This document shows positions 25,419 through 34,197 of a stretch of 64,000 nt of DNA, piece by piece. The stretch is from Amycolatopsis nivea (GTDB taxonomy: Bacteria > Actinomycetota > Actinomycetes > Mycobacteriales > Pseudonocardiaceae): contig NZ_SDLT01000022.1 of NCBI RefSeq assembly GCF_004522235.1, positions 93,926-157,925 of the forward strand, written 5' to 3'. The position numbers and the translations under genes are program-made. Within the stretch, counting starts at the first letter, position 1. Every line of letters starts with the position of its first letter. A model generated the notes under the pieces. The model saw only the letters and a program-made list of their open reading frames with translations, was not told the origin of the DNA and made no database searches.

Positions 25419-26232
25419 AGGGCTGCCCCTCCTCGACGTACTCCGCGGCCTCGACCGCCGTGCCTTCGTTCAGCGCCGCCTCGATCTCCTCGGTGGGAGT
25501 GGCTTCGCTGGTGATCAGGAGGTCGTAATCGCCGACAGTGCCGTGCGCGTACGTCGCGGTGCGACCGAACTTCGAGTGGTCGAGCACCAGCACATTGCGG
25601 TTCGCGGCGCGCAGCACGGCCTTCTTCAGCTCGGCGTAGTCGCGGACCGGGTGGAACAGCCTGCCCACCGCGACCGCGCTCACCGAGACGAACGCGATGT
25701 CCACGCGAATGCGCTCGAGCAGCGCGAGGACGTCGGGACCGGAGCAGGAGTCGTACTCGGGGTGGTAATGCCCGCCGGCGAGGACCACGTCGACATCGGT
25801 GCCCAGCAGCCGCGCGGCCTGCAGCGAGTTGGTGATGACGGTGAGGCGCTCGATCCGGGCCAGCCGCTCGACCAGTGGGAACAGCGTGGTGGAGTCGTCG
25901 ACGAACACCGCCTGGCCGGGCTCGACCTGCTGAATCGCGAGATCCGCGAGGGCTTCCTTCTCGGCCGAGTGCAGCGTGAACCGGCTGGCGGTCTCCATGG
26001 TGAGCGCGGGATACGCCTCGACCTTGCCGCGCAGCTTCCGGAGCAACCGCTTGTCGGCGAGCTCGTCCAGGTCGCGGTGCATCGTCATGAGGCTCACGCC
26101 GAACCGCGCGGTGAGGTCGTCGATGCGGACTTCGCCCTGGTCAATGACGTAGTCGAGGATCTCCTGCCGCCGCTGCTCCACCGCGGCGTCGGACGGGCGC
26201 GTCTTCGGCCGTCCTGGCGTGTCTCGACTCAC
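25408..26232 (-). CDS. DeoR/GlpR-family transcriptional repressor
   Basis: 274 residues. An N-terminal helix-turn-helix (RRQEILDYVIDQGEVRIDDLTARFGVSLMTMHRDLDEL, about 20-58) is followed by a DeoR sensor domain of sugar-phosphate isomerase fold (VFVDDSTTLFPLVERL, TNSLQAARLL, VLDHSKFGR). Such proteins release DNA on binding a sugar phosphate. It is first in deoR-xylB-ugpC and probably controls xylB. A 7-base inverted repeat 28 bases upstream of the GTG start is a candidate operator. Confidence 0.92.
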   Translation of the reverse strand: MSRDTPGRPKTRPSDAAVEQRRQEILDYVIDQGEVRIDDLTARFGVSLMTMHRDLDELADKRLLRKLRGKVEAYPALTMETASRFTLHSAEKEALADLAIQQVEPGQAVFVDDSTTLFPLVERLARIERLTVITNSLQAARLLGTDVDVVLAGGHYHPEYDSCSGPDVLALLERIRVDIAFVSVSAVAVGRLFHPVRDYAELKKAVLRAANRNVLVLDHSKFGRTATYAHGTVGDYDLLITSEATPTEEIEAALNEGTAVEAAEYVEEGQPYDS

Positions 26233-26259
26233 ATCTTGTTCTTACCAGATATCACGAGC

Positions 26260-26278
26260 CGAGTTAACACGTAACTCG
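26260..26278 (-). promoter_or_regulatory. Candidate DeoR operator
   Basis: Perfect inverted repeat CGAGTTA-ACACG-TAACTCG in the 50-base gap between the nnr stop and the deoR start. Its AT-rich core contrasts with the surrounding GC-rich DNA and it lies where a promoter for deoR-xylB-ugpC should be. Binding is not shown by sequence. Confidence 0.55.
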
Positions 26279-26282
26279 ATAA

Positions 26283-27725
26283 CTATGCGGTCGCGCGAAC
26301 CAATCGGAGCGCGGCGGGGATGGCGTCGACCAGACCGGACGCCGACGTCGGCACGTCCTCCGCGGCGAGCGCGCCCGCCAGCGAATGCACCTGAGCAGCA
26401 GCCGCGGCGGCCAGCCACGGATCGAGCCCGGCGGCCAGCAGCGACCCGACCAGGCCGGTCAGCACGTCGCCGGAACCAGCGGTGGCCAGCCACGACCCGC
26501 GTGGGGTGTTCACCGCGACGCGGCCGTTCGGAGCGGCGACGACCGTGCAGTGGCCTTTCAACAGCACAACCGCGTCGTACTTCTTCGCCGCTTCCCGCGC
26601 CGCGGCGACCCGATCCGCGCCTGGGCGGCGGCCCATCAGGCGTTCGTACTCGCCGGCGTGCGGGGTGAGCACGAGCGGAGTGTCCGGATCGCGGGCGTCG
26701 AGGACTTCGGGGGTGTTCGCGATGATCGTGGTGGCATCGGCGTCCGCGCACACTGGGACGCCCTGGCCGAGGATGTGCCGCAGGATCTCGCGGCCCTCGC
26801 CGCCGGTGCCGATGCCCGGGCCGACCACCCACGCCTGCACCCGGCCCGCGTCGGTGACCGAGCCGGTCGCGACGATCTCCGGCCAGCGCGAGCGCACGAC
26901 GTCCGCGGCGTGTCCGGCGTAGCGGACCATGCCCGCCGTCGCACGCACCGCGGAACCGGACGCGAGCACCGCCGCGCCGGGGTAGGTCGCCGATCCGGCC
27001 GCGATCCCGACTACGCCCTGGGTGTATTTGTCGTCCTCCGGACCGGGGATCGGCCACGCCTCGGCGACGTCGGCCAGGTCAAGGCGCCGCAGATCCGGCT
27101 CGTCCAGCCAGGGCCGCAGGCCGATGTCCACCAGCACGACCTCGCCGCATTCCTCCGGGGCCAGCACGTGCACGGGCTTGAGCGCCCCGAAAGTGACCGT
27201 GCGCGCGGCGGTGACGTGTGGACCGTCGACCGCGCCGGTGTCCGGGTCGACGCCGCTCGGCAGATCCACCGCCACTACCGGCGCTTCGATCCGCGCGACC
27301 AGCTCGGCCGCTTCCGGACGCAACGGGCCGCGAGCCGAAATGCCGACGATGCCGTCCACGACGACATCCGCCCGTTCGATCCACTGTGGACTGTCCGCTA
27401 TGGACACCACCCGCCCGCCGGATCGCCGCAGTGCGGCCAATCCCACCGGATGAGCCTTCTCCGGATTCAGCAATACCGCGGCCACCGCGACCCCGCGCCG
27501 ACGCAGGAAAGCACCAGCCCATAAGGCATCGCCGCCGTTGTTGCCCGAGCCGACCAGCAGCACCACCCGCCGACCGGAGACACCGCCGGTGTCCTCGGCC
27601 AGCAACCCGGCCACCTCGGCAGCGAGGCCGAAGGAGGCGCGACGCATCAGCTCGCCGTCCGGAGTGCGCGCGAGCAGCAGGTCCTCCGCCGCGCGAATCC
27701 GTTCTGTAGTCCAGATTCCCTGCAC
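26283..27725 (-). CDS. nnr: Bifunctional NAD(P)H-hydrate epimerase / ADP-dependent dehydratase
   Basis: 480 residues carrying both repair activities. The N-terminal NnrE domain (about 1-205) has GSGNNGGDALWAG and VVAVDLPSGVDPDTG; the C-terminal NnrD domain (about 225-475) has GPGIGT, LTPHAGEYERL, LLKGHCTVV and the ATP-site ATAGSGDVLTGL. Together they restore NADHX/NADPHX to the working coenzyme in the cytosol. GTG at 27725. It lies 12 bases downstream of glmS on the same strand, as in related actinomycetes. Confidence 0.95.
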   Translation of the reverse strand: MQGIWTTERIRAAEDLLLARTPDGELMRRASFGLAAEVAGLLAEDTGGVSGRRVVLLVGSGNNGGDALWAGAFLRRRGVAVAAVLLNPEKAHPVGLAALRRSGGRVVSIADSPQWIERADVVVDGIVGISARGPLRPEAAELVARIEAPVVAVDLPSGVDPDTGAVDGPHVTAARTVTFGALKPVHVLAPEECGEVVLVDIGLRPWLDEPDLRRLDLADVAEAWPIPGPEDDKYTQGVVGIAAGSATYPGAAVLASGSAVRATAGMVRYAGHAADVVRSRWPEIVATGSVTDAGRVQAWVVGPGIGTGGEGREILRHILGQGVPVCADADATTIIANTPEVLDARDPDTPLVLTPHAGEYERLMGRRPGADRVAAAREAAKKYDAVVLLKGHCTVVAAPNGRVAVNTPRGSWLATAGSGDVLTGLVGSLLAAGLDPWLAAAAAAQVHSLAGALAAEDVPTSASGLVDAIPAALRLVRATA

Positions 27726-27737
27726 GGCGGCGGCTCC

Positions 27738-29600
27738 CTACTCCACGGTGACGGACTTCGCCAGGTTACGCGGCTTGTCGATGTCGTACCCGCGCGAACT
27801 CGCGATCTCCGCGGCCAGCACCTGCAGCGGAACGGTGGAAACCAGCGGCTGCAGCAGCGTCGGCACCGCGGGCACCTCGATGAGTTCGTCAGCGAACGGG
27901 CGCACGGTCTCGTCGCCCTCCTCGGCGATCACGATCGTGCGCGCGCCCCGCGCCTGGATCTCGCTGATGTTCGAGACCAGCTTCGAGTGCAGCACCGCGC
28001 GGCCCTTCGGCGACGGCATCACGACGACGACCGGCAGGCCCTCCTCGATCAGCGCGATCGGACCGTGCTTCAGCTCGCCCGCCGCGAAACCCTCCGCGTG
28101 CATGTACGCGAGTTCCTTCAGCTTCAACGCGCCTTCCAGCGCCACCGGGAACCCGACGTGGCGGCCGAGGAACAGCACCGCGCGCGAGTCGGAAATCCGC
28201 CGCGCGATCTCGCGCGTCGGCTCCACAGTGGACAGCACCTTCTGCACCGCGGCCGGCATCGCTTCCAGCTCGGCGAACTCGCGGGCGACCTCGTCCGGGT
28301 ACTTCGTGCCGCGCGCCTGCGCCAGCGCGAGGCCGACGAGGTAGTTCGCGGCGATCTGCGCGAGGAACGCCTTGGTCGACGCGACCCCGATCTCCGGCCC
28401 GGCGTGCGTGTACAGCACGGCGTCGGACTCGCGCGGGATCTGCGCGCCGTTGGTGTTGCAGACCGCCAGCACGCGGGCCTTCTGCTCGCGCGCGTGCCGC
28501 ACGGCTTCGAGGGTGTCCGCGGTCTCGCCGGACTGGGAGACGGCGACGACGAGCGTGTCGCGGTCGAGAACCGGGTCGCGGTAGCGGAACTCCGAGGCCA
28601 GCTCCACCTCGACCGGCAACCGGCACCAGTGCTCGATGGCGTACTTCGCGACGAGCCCGGAGTGATACGCCGAACCGCAGGCGATGACGAAGACCTTGTC
28701 GACGTCGCGCAGGTCCTGGTCGGAAATGCGCTGCTCGTCGAGGATGATCCGGCCGGCCTCGAAGTGCCCGCGCAGCGTGTTCGCCAGCGCCTCCGGCTGT
28801 TCCTCGATCTCCTTGAGCATGAAGTACTCGTGGCCGCCCTTCTCGGCGGCCGACAGGTCCCAGTCGACGGTGAACGGCTTGGCCTGCGCGGCGTCGCCGT
28901 GGAAGTCGGTGACCTGGTAGCCGTCGCGGGTGATGACGACCAGCTGGTCCTGCCCCAGTTCGACGGCCTCGCGGGTGTGCTCGATGAACGCCGCGACGTC
29001 GGACGCGACGAAGTGCTCGCCCTCGCCGACCCCGACCACCAGCGGCGACGACCGGCGCGCGGCGACGATCGTGTCCGGCTCGTCCGCGTGCGTCACGACG
29101 AGAGTGAACGCGCCCTCCAGCCGTCGGCACACCGCGGCGACGCTGGCCGGCAGGTCACCCTTGGTGTCGCCCTCCGCGTAGGCGAGGGAAACCAGGTGCG
29201 CGGCGGTTTCGGTGTCGGTGTCACTGGCCATCTCGATGCCCGCGGCCTCGAGCTCGGCGCGCAACGCGGCGAAGTTCTCGATGATCCCGTTGTGCACCAC
29301 CGCGACGCGACCGGTGGTGTCCCGGTGCGGATGCGAGTTGCGGTCGATCGGAGCCCCGTGCGTGGCCCAGCGGGTGTGGCCCATGCCCGCAGTGCCCTCG
29401 AACGCGTCGCGGCCGACCTCGTCGAGCCGGGCCTCCAGGTTGGCCAGCCGGCCGGCCTTGCGCTCGACGGTCAGCGCGCCGGCGCCGTCCAGCACCGCCA
29501 CGCCCGCCGAGTCGTAGCCCCGGTATTCCATGCGGCGGAGCCCACCGAGCACGACGTCCAGAGCCGGGCGGTGTCCGACGTATCCCACGATTCCACACAC
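27738..29600 (-). CDS. glmS: Glutamine--fructose-6-phosphate aminotransferase (isomerizing)
   Basis: 620 residues. Cys2 of the N-terminal CGIVGYVG is the glutaminase nucleophile, with HTRWATHG as substrate loop; two SIS domains follow (GSAYHSG, SQSGETADTL, STKAFLAQ), ending in the usual KSVTVE tail. It makes glucosamine-6-phosphate, the first step to UDP-GlcNAc and peptidoglycan. GTG at 29600 is required to expose Cys2. No ribosome site precedes it and a TACGCT -10 box lies seven bases upstream, so the mRNA may be leaderless. Confidence 0.97.
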   Translation of the reverse strand: MCGIVGYVGHRPALDVVLGGLRRMEYRGYDSAGVAVLDGAGALTVERKAGRLANLEARLDEVGRDAFEGTAGMGHTRWATHGAPIDRNSHPHRDTTGRVAVVHNGIIENFAALRAELEAAGIEMASDTDTETAAHLVSLAYAEGDTKGDLPASVAAVCRRLEGAFTLVVTHADEPDTIVAARRSSPLVVGVGEGEHFVASDVAAFIEHTREAVELGQDQLVVITRDGYQVTDFHGDAAQAKPFTVDWDLSAAEKGGHEYFMLKEIEEQPEALANTLRGHFEAGRIILDEQRISDQDLRDVDKVFVIACGSAYHSGLVAKYAIEHWCRLPVEVELASEFRYRDPVLDRDTLVVAVSQSGETADTLEAVRHAREQKARVLAVCNTNGAQIPRESDAVLYTHAGPEIGVASTKAFLAQIAANYLVGLALAQARGTKYPDEVAREFAELEAMPAAVQKVLSTVEPTREIARRISDSRAVLFLGRHVGFPVALEGALKLKELAYMHAEGFAAGELKHGPIALIEEGLPVVVVMPSPKGRAVLHSKLVSNISEIQARGARTIVIAEEGDETVRPFADELIEVPAVPTLLQPLVSTVPLQVLAAEIASSRGYDIDKPRNLAKSVTVE

Positions 29601-29607
29601 GCGAACT

Positions 29608-29613
29608 AGCGTA
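29608..29613 (-). promoter_or_regulatory. Candidate -10 element for leaderless glmS
   Basis: On the minus strand TACGCT matches the actinobacterial TANNNT -10 pattern. Seven bases separate it from the glmS GTG, the spacing that would put the RNA 5' end at the start codon. No Shine-Dalgarno sequence is visible in that gap. A -35 box is not clear. Confidence 0.5.
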
Positions 29614-29794
29614 ACGAGACAAGTCCAGTCCCCTACTCCGGTCCCTAGAGCGGGGTTTTCAGTGCCGCTGAGCTGGGCGGGCGACGTCCCGGACAACCGT
29701 TGACCGGGTCTTCGCGCAGTGTGGCGGCCGACCCCTAAACCGATCGGGGTGGCGCACCGGGCCGGGGAGGGGCACGGGCAGTAAGGTCACGCGC

Positions 29795-30631
29795 ATGGCC
29801 AGCAAGCCCAAGCAGCTGCTCACGGAGCTGTCCCACCCGGGACCCCACGAGGTTGTGCGCGGCAACCTCGCCCTGGTCGGACTGCCCGGCGTCGTGTTCA
29901 CCCCGCGCCAAGGCCTTGGCCTGCCCGCCATCGCGTTCGGGCACGGCTGGATGCAGCCGACCACCCGCTACCGGCAACTGCTGCACCACCTCGCGAGCTG
30001 GGGCGTGGTCGCCGCGGCCCCCGCGACCCAGCTCGGCCCGCTCCCGTCGCACCGCCTGCTGGCCGGCGACCTGCTGACGACGCTCGACGTCGTCACCACG
30101 GTCCGCCTCGGCCCGGACGGCATCAGCGTCGACCCGGAGAAACTCGGCCTGGCAGGCCACTCCACCGGCGGCGGTTCGGCAGTGCTGGCAGCCGCCCAGT
30201 CCGCCGGAGCAGGCGACGACGCCCGCCCGAAGGTCCGCGCAGTGGCGACGGTAGCCGCGGCACAGACCTTCCCGCCCGCGACGGACGCCGCGAAGCTGAT
30301 CAGCGCCCCCGGCCTGCACCTGGCCGTGGACGGCGACCTGGTCGCCCCGGCAGTCGGCCACGCAGACGCGATCGCCCAGGCATGGGCCGGTCCGGTGCAA
30401 CTGCGGACGCTGGCGAAGTCATCCCACCTCGCGGTGACCGAGGGTCGGCACTGGAGCCAGCTGCTGCTGCAGGGCAAACCGCAGCGGGCGACTCAGCAGC
30501 TGACGAAGGCGCTGTTCACTGCGTTCTTTCTCACGCATTTGACCGGGACGGACAAGTACCTGCCGCTGCTGGACGCGGATGTGAAGCGGGCGCCGATCGA
30601 GGTTCCGGAGGACGAGGAACCGGCTGCCTGA
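29795..30631 (+). CDS. Alpha/beta hydrolase, chlorophyllase/dienelactone-hydrolase-like
   Basis: 278 residues. FGHGWMQPTTRY forms the oxyanion strand and GHSTGGGSAV the nucleophile elbow (Ser near 124); the acid may be in LAVDGDLVAP and the histidine in SSHLAVTEG. No signal peptide, so probably cytosolic or released by another route. The gene is divergent from glmS and abuts the next minus-strand gene: the two stops lie side by side in TGATCA (30629-30634). The M. tuberculosis locus has a plus-strand gene in the same place beside glmS. Confidence 0.82.
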   Translation: MASKPKQLLTELSHPGPHEVVRGNLALVGLPGVVFTPRQGLGLPAIAFGHGWMQPTTRYRQLLHHLASWGVVAAAPATQLGPLPSHRLLAGDLLTTLDVVTTVRLGPDGISVDPEKLGLAGHSTGGGSAVLAAAQSAGAGDDARPKVRAVATVAAAQTFPPATDAAKLISAPGLHLAVDGDLVAPAVGHADAIAQAWAGPVQLRTLAKSSHLAVTEGRHWSQLLLQGKPQRATQQLTKALFTAFFLTHLTGTDKYLPLLDADVKRAPIEVPEDEEPAA

Positions 30632-31081
30632 TCAGGTAGCCAACCAGTCGGTGTTCGTGAAGTCGTCCTCGTCGTGGTGCACGCCGCGACGATGCCGCCC
30701 CGACGGAGCCGCGGGCGGTGCCGGAGCGGGAGCCGGCGGAGGCGTGCTCGGCCGCTGCGGAGCAGGCTCGGCCGCCGGGTAGTCCGCGCGACGCTCCTTC
30801 TCCGCTTCGTCGTCTTCGAAACCGAAGCTGACCTCGCCCTTGGCCTTGTCGCCGACCGTCGACTCCATCACCCAACCGCCGGCCTTCGCCGCGCGGCGAG
30901 CGCTCTCCTGCACGCGGACGATCACCTGGCCGACGGTGCGCAACTGCTTGTCGCTGGCCTCTTTGCTTTCCTTGAGGTCTTTGCGGACCCGGCTGCCGAT
31001 CAACGCGAGCCGTTCCTCCGCCTCGCGTTCGATCTGAGCCATCTTGTGGCGGAATCCCGCCCCCAGGTCTTCGCTGCTCAC
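30632..31081 (-). CDS. Charged coiled-coil protein of the ESX-associated cluster
   Basis: 149 residues. The first 75 are highly charged and helical with heptad-like spacing (KMAQIEREAEERLALIGSRV), suggesting a coiled coil; the middle has VSFGFEDDEAEKERR and the end is a Pro/Ala linker closing in DDFTNTDWLAT. No signal peptide or enzyme motif. It lies 16 bases after the 885-residue WXG protein and is presumably co-transcribed with it, so a role in handling or regulating that cargo is possible. Not recognised as a named family. Confidence 0.7.
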   Translation of the reverse strand: MSSEDLGAGFRHKMAQIEREAEERLALIGSRVRKDLKESKEASDKQLRTVGQVIVRVQESARRAAKAGGWVMESTVGDKAKGEVSFGFEDDEAEKERRADYPAAEPAPQRPSTPPPAPAPAPPAAPSGRHRRGVHHDEDDFTNTDWLAT

Positions 31082-31097
31082 CGCGTCCTCCCCCGTC

Positions 31098-33755
31098 CTA
31101 ACGGCCAGGCTGATCGTCGTCGAGCAACGACCCGCTGATCCGGTTCGAGTTGGACTGCGAACCGAAAAGACCGCCGTCGACCCGGTACGCGCTCGACGAA
31201 CGTTCCTGCTCCTGCCCGCCGCCCGGCGCGTTGCCGAGCCCGCCCATCATGCCCCCGCCCATCATGGCCGGAGTGCCGGAACCGGTCGCGTCGTGGTGCA
31301 CCGGCGCGGTACCGAGCTGCGAGGTGTCGGTCGGCGGAGCGTCGCCTGCCGAAGCGGCCATCGGGTCGGCGGTGTCGCCGAGGCCGTCGTGCGGAACGGT
31401 GCCGATGCCGGGGTCGGAGGAGAACGGGTCGAGCACCGATTGGGCGGTAGTCGACTCGTCCGGTCCCGACGCCGCCGCGGCGGGCGCGCTCGCTGGCTCG
31501 TGAGTCACCGGCAGTTCGTGCGACGGCGGCTGGCCCGGGACGATCCGGTGCTCCTGCGCAGCGGGCTGGTCAGGAGCAGCCTGGTGGCTCTGCGCGGCGG
31601 GCTGCTCGGGAACGACTTGGTGGCCCTGCGCGGCGACCTGGTCCGGGACAGCCTGGTTCGCGGCAGCGGCGACCGGCTGGCCCGCTGCTGCCGCTGCGTC
31701 CGGCACCGGCGTTCCGGGAGGCGTCGGTCCGCCCGGCGTGGCCTGCCCGCCGACCGCGGCTCCACCGCCGGCGGTGTGGCCGCTGGGGTTGAGCGCACCG
31801 TCGTCACCGAGGGTGTACTTCGTGGGATGGCCCGAGCCGTCGTCGATCGTCACGACCGTCGGGCCGTCGGCTCCAGACGGCCGTTCGGCCACGATCGACA
31901 GCTTGCCGTCCTGGATGTGGATCTTGCCGTCCGGACCCGGCTGGTACTTCTGCGCGCCGTCCTGGTTCTTCGCGGCGTCCTGGCCCGGGGTTCCGTCGTG
32001 GCCCTGGCCGGTCCCTTGCGCACCGTCGTGGCTTTGCGCACCGTCGTGGCCCTGCGGTCCGAACCCGGTCGCCGGGTCCGGGTGCTGCTGCCCGGGCACC
32101 GGAGTCCCCGGCGGCTGCGTCGCGTCCGGCTTTGCCTGGTCGCCGAAGTCGAGGTCGTAGGTCTTCTGCTTGCCCGTGCCGTCGTCGACGCTGATCCCCA
32201 TGTGCCCGTCCTTGCCGGGTTCGGACATGGAGATCTTGTGCCCGTCGTGCTCGACGGTCATCGTCTCGGGCTCTTCGGGCTTGAGCGCCGCGCCCGTCTT
32301 CGGGTCGATCGGATACGGCTGCCCGGTCTTCGGATCGACCTCGAGCGGCTGGTGAGTGACCGGGTTGAGCCCCTCCGCCGACTGCGGCTGGGTCTGCGGA
32401 GTCTCCGGCATCTTGGGCGGCTGCGCCGCGGCCGGGGTCGGCCCGGAGCCGCCGGTGCTCGGCATTCCCGAGTCCTTGCCGCCGCCGCCGGAGGACGACG
32501 GCGCGGTCTGCTGGCCGCCCCCGTCGGACTGCTTGCCGCCGCCCTGGTCAGCGGGCTTCGACGACGTGGTGAACAGATCCTCGCGAGCCTTGCCCAGCGA
32601 AGCGCCCAGCTCGTTCCACACCTGGTCGACGCTCGTGCGCGTGTGCTCGCAGACCTGCTGCCAGTTCGTGACGTGCTTGTCCATGAACCCGCAGAACCCG
32701 GCGAGCCACTTCTTGGCCCACTCCTGCCCGGCGTCCTTGGTGTCGTCGCCGAGGTCGCACTTGTCTCCGTTGACGGTGTTCTTCAAGTCTTCGGGCATGA
32801 ACCGGACGAAGTGCTTGAAGTCGTCGTCGCTCGCGTTGCGGCCCATCTCGGCGACCCGGATCAACCGATCGATGTCGCCGGGCGAGAACTGCCCCTTGGT
32901 GGGGTACTCGGTGATGTAGTACTCCTGCAGCCACTGGCATTTCGCCCGGATCAGCTTCGCGATCGAGGCGATGCTGCGGTCGATCAGGCCCGCCCCGTCC
33001 TTCAGGGTCTGCTCGACGGCCTTGGTGCCGTCGGTGATCCCCTTCCAGGACTGCTGAGCCGAATCCCGCGCGTTGCCCGACCAGTTGGCGAACACGGTCG
33101 CCATCCGATTGTCCTGGTCGGCCGCGGCGTCCACAATGGACGCGTTGACGTCCGTCAATTCCTTGGCAGCGGCCTTGAACTTGTCGAACGGGATGTCCCG
33201 CTGCTCGTCGAACGGGTCGCCGACGTGCGGCTGGAACGGGTGCTCCGGCAGATTCTGCGCGACGAGACCGCGGGCGCGGTTGTAGAGCGGCAGCAGGTTC
33301 CGGAACGGCTGCAGACCCGAGACGCCGAGGTCGAGGATCTCGTTGGAGTTCGCGACACCCGGGTCGGTGTCAGTGTTCTTGGCCCCCTGGTCCTTCAGCT
33401 TCTGCTTGTCGCCGTCGACCGCCTGCTGCTGCTTGTCCTGCGCCGCCTTCGCGCCTTTGTCGGCGTCGCCCTTCGCCATGCTGTACCACTTGTCGACGTC
33501 GCCGGCGCTCGACGTCTCCCAGTCCATATCCCCTTCGGAGATGTTGAACCGTTTCTTGTAGAAGTCCCGCCAGTGGTTGCGGTCCTCGTCCCCTTGGAAG
33601 CCGTAACTCTGCGCGTCGCCCTCTTCTTCTTCGTCCTCGACGTAGTCGAAGTAGCGAAGCGCCAGACCCCGTTTGGTGTTATCGGGAACGCTGGGGTCGT
33701 TCATCAACTGCTGGAACTCTTGGAAGGACGGGATAGTCCCGTTGCGCTCGGCCAT
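31098..33755 (-). CDS. Large WXG-domain putative ESX substrate with repetitive tail
   Basis: 885 residues, no signal peptide. An acidic N-terminal region (1-180) leads to a helical WXG core with W225-S-G227 in ANWSGNARDSAQQSW, then a Cys-containing helical part to about 395. The rest is low-complexity Pro/Gly/Gln with two short related beta motifs (VSVDDGTGKQ-like and VTIDDGSGHP-like, each after a KIS/KLS strand) and repeats of the type AAQGHQVVPEQP near residues 700-765. This fits a secreted type VII effector or wall-spanning protein. ATG overlaps the stop of the EspC-like gene. No toxin motif is evident at the C-terminus. Confidence 0.72.
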   Translation of the reverse strand: MAERNGTIPSFQEFQQLMNDPSVPDNTKRGLALRYFDYVEDEEEEGDAQSYGFQGDEDRNHWRDFYKKRFNISEGDMDWETSSAGDVDKWYSMAKGDADKGAKAAQDKQQQAVDGDKQKLKDQGAKNTDTDPGVANSNEILDLGVSGLQPFRNLLPLYNRARGLVAQNLPEHPFQPHVGDPFDEQRDIPFDKFKAAAKELTDVNASIVDAAADQDNRMATVFANWSGNARDSAQQSWKGITDGTKAVEQTLKDGAGLIDRSIASIAKLIRAKCQWLQEYYITEYPTKGQFSPGDIDRLIRVAEMGRNASDDDFKHFVRFMPEDLKNTVNGDKCDLGDDTKDAGQEWAKKWLAGFCGFMDKHVTNWQQVCEHTRTSVDQVWNELGASLGKAREDLFTTSSKPADQGGGKQSDGGGQQTAPSSSGGGGKDSGMPSTGGSGPTPAAAQPPKMPETPQTQPQSAEGLNPVTHQPLEVDPKTGQPYPIDPKTGAALKPEEPETMTVEHDGHKISMSEPGKDGHMGISVDDGTGKQKTYDLDFGDQAKPDATQPPGTPVPGQQHPDPATGFGPQGHDGAQSHDGAQGTGQGHDGTPGQDAAKNQDGAQKYQPGPDGKIHIQDGKLSIVAERPSGADGPTVVTIDDGSGHPTKYTLGDDGALNPSGHTAGGGAAVGGQATPGGPTPPGTPVPDAAAAAGQPVAAAANQAVPDQVAAQGHQVVPEQPAAQSHQAAPDQPAAQEHRIVPGQPPSHELPVTHEPASAPAAAASGPDESTTAQSVLDPFSSDPGIGTVPHDGLGDTADPMAASAGDAPPTDTSQLGTAPVHHDATGSGTPAMMGGGMMGGLGNAPGGGQEQERSSSAYRVDGGLFGSQSNSNRISGSLLDDDQPGR

Positions 33756-34069
33756 CAGCGTTTGCCGCTCTTCGTGATGGAGTCCGAGCTGCTCGCCTCG
33801 TTGGCGGTGTACTTCTTGCTCGCCGACCCGAGGTTGTTCCCGAAGTCCTCAGACGCCTTCACGTAGCTGTCGACGCATTTGCCGACCGCTTCGATGCCGG
33901 TCTTGTACAGCTGGAACGAGCCGTGGTGCTTGCGCCCGAAGTCCGCCTCGGTGATCTGCATCTGCTTCAACGCGGGCAGCGTCGTCTGCAGACGGTCCTT
34001 CGCCGCGTCCCGGACAAATCCGCCCGCCGTTTCCAGCATCTGCGGATCGACGTTCTGTCGGTTCCCCAC
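33755..34069 (-). CDS. Small EspC/WXG100-like type VII protein
   Basis: 104 residues, two predicted helices and no signal peptide. The C-terminal half carries KYTANE, a YxxxE export signal at Y87-E91, after a helix with KCVDSYVKASEDFGNNL. There is no WXG turn, so EspC-type (DUF2580-like) is a better match than WXG100. GTG at 34069 has GGAGGGG upstream. Its stop overlaps the start of the 885-residue WXG protein; such pairs often form a heterodimer for export. It is first in a three-gene unit. Confidence 0.75.
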   Translation of the reverse strand: MGNRQNVDPQMLETAGGFVRDAAKDRLQTTLPALKQMQITEADFGRKHHGSFQLYKTGIEAVGKCVDSYVKASEDFGNNLGSASKKYTANEASSSDSITKSGKR

Positions 34070-34197
34070 GCTCGCCCCTCCTCGACTGCCGAGTTCTTCC
34101 GGACCTTGGACGCACGGAAGCCGTCGGCGGTGCCGGACACTCGTCTACGGAATGTACCCGGAGAGTGACGAGGGGCGCAGCGATTCGGGCAGTTCGG

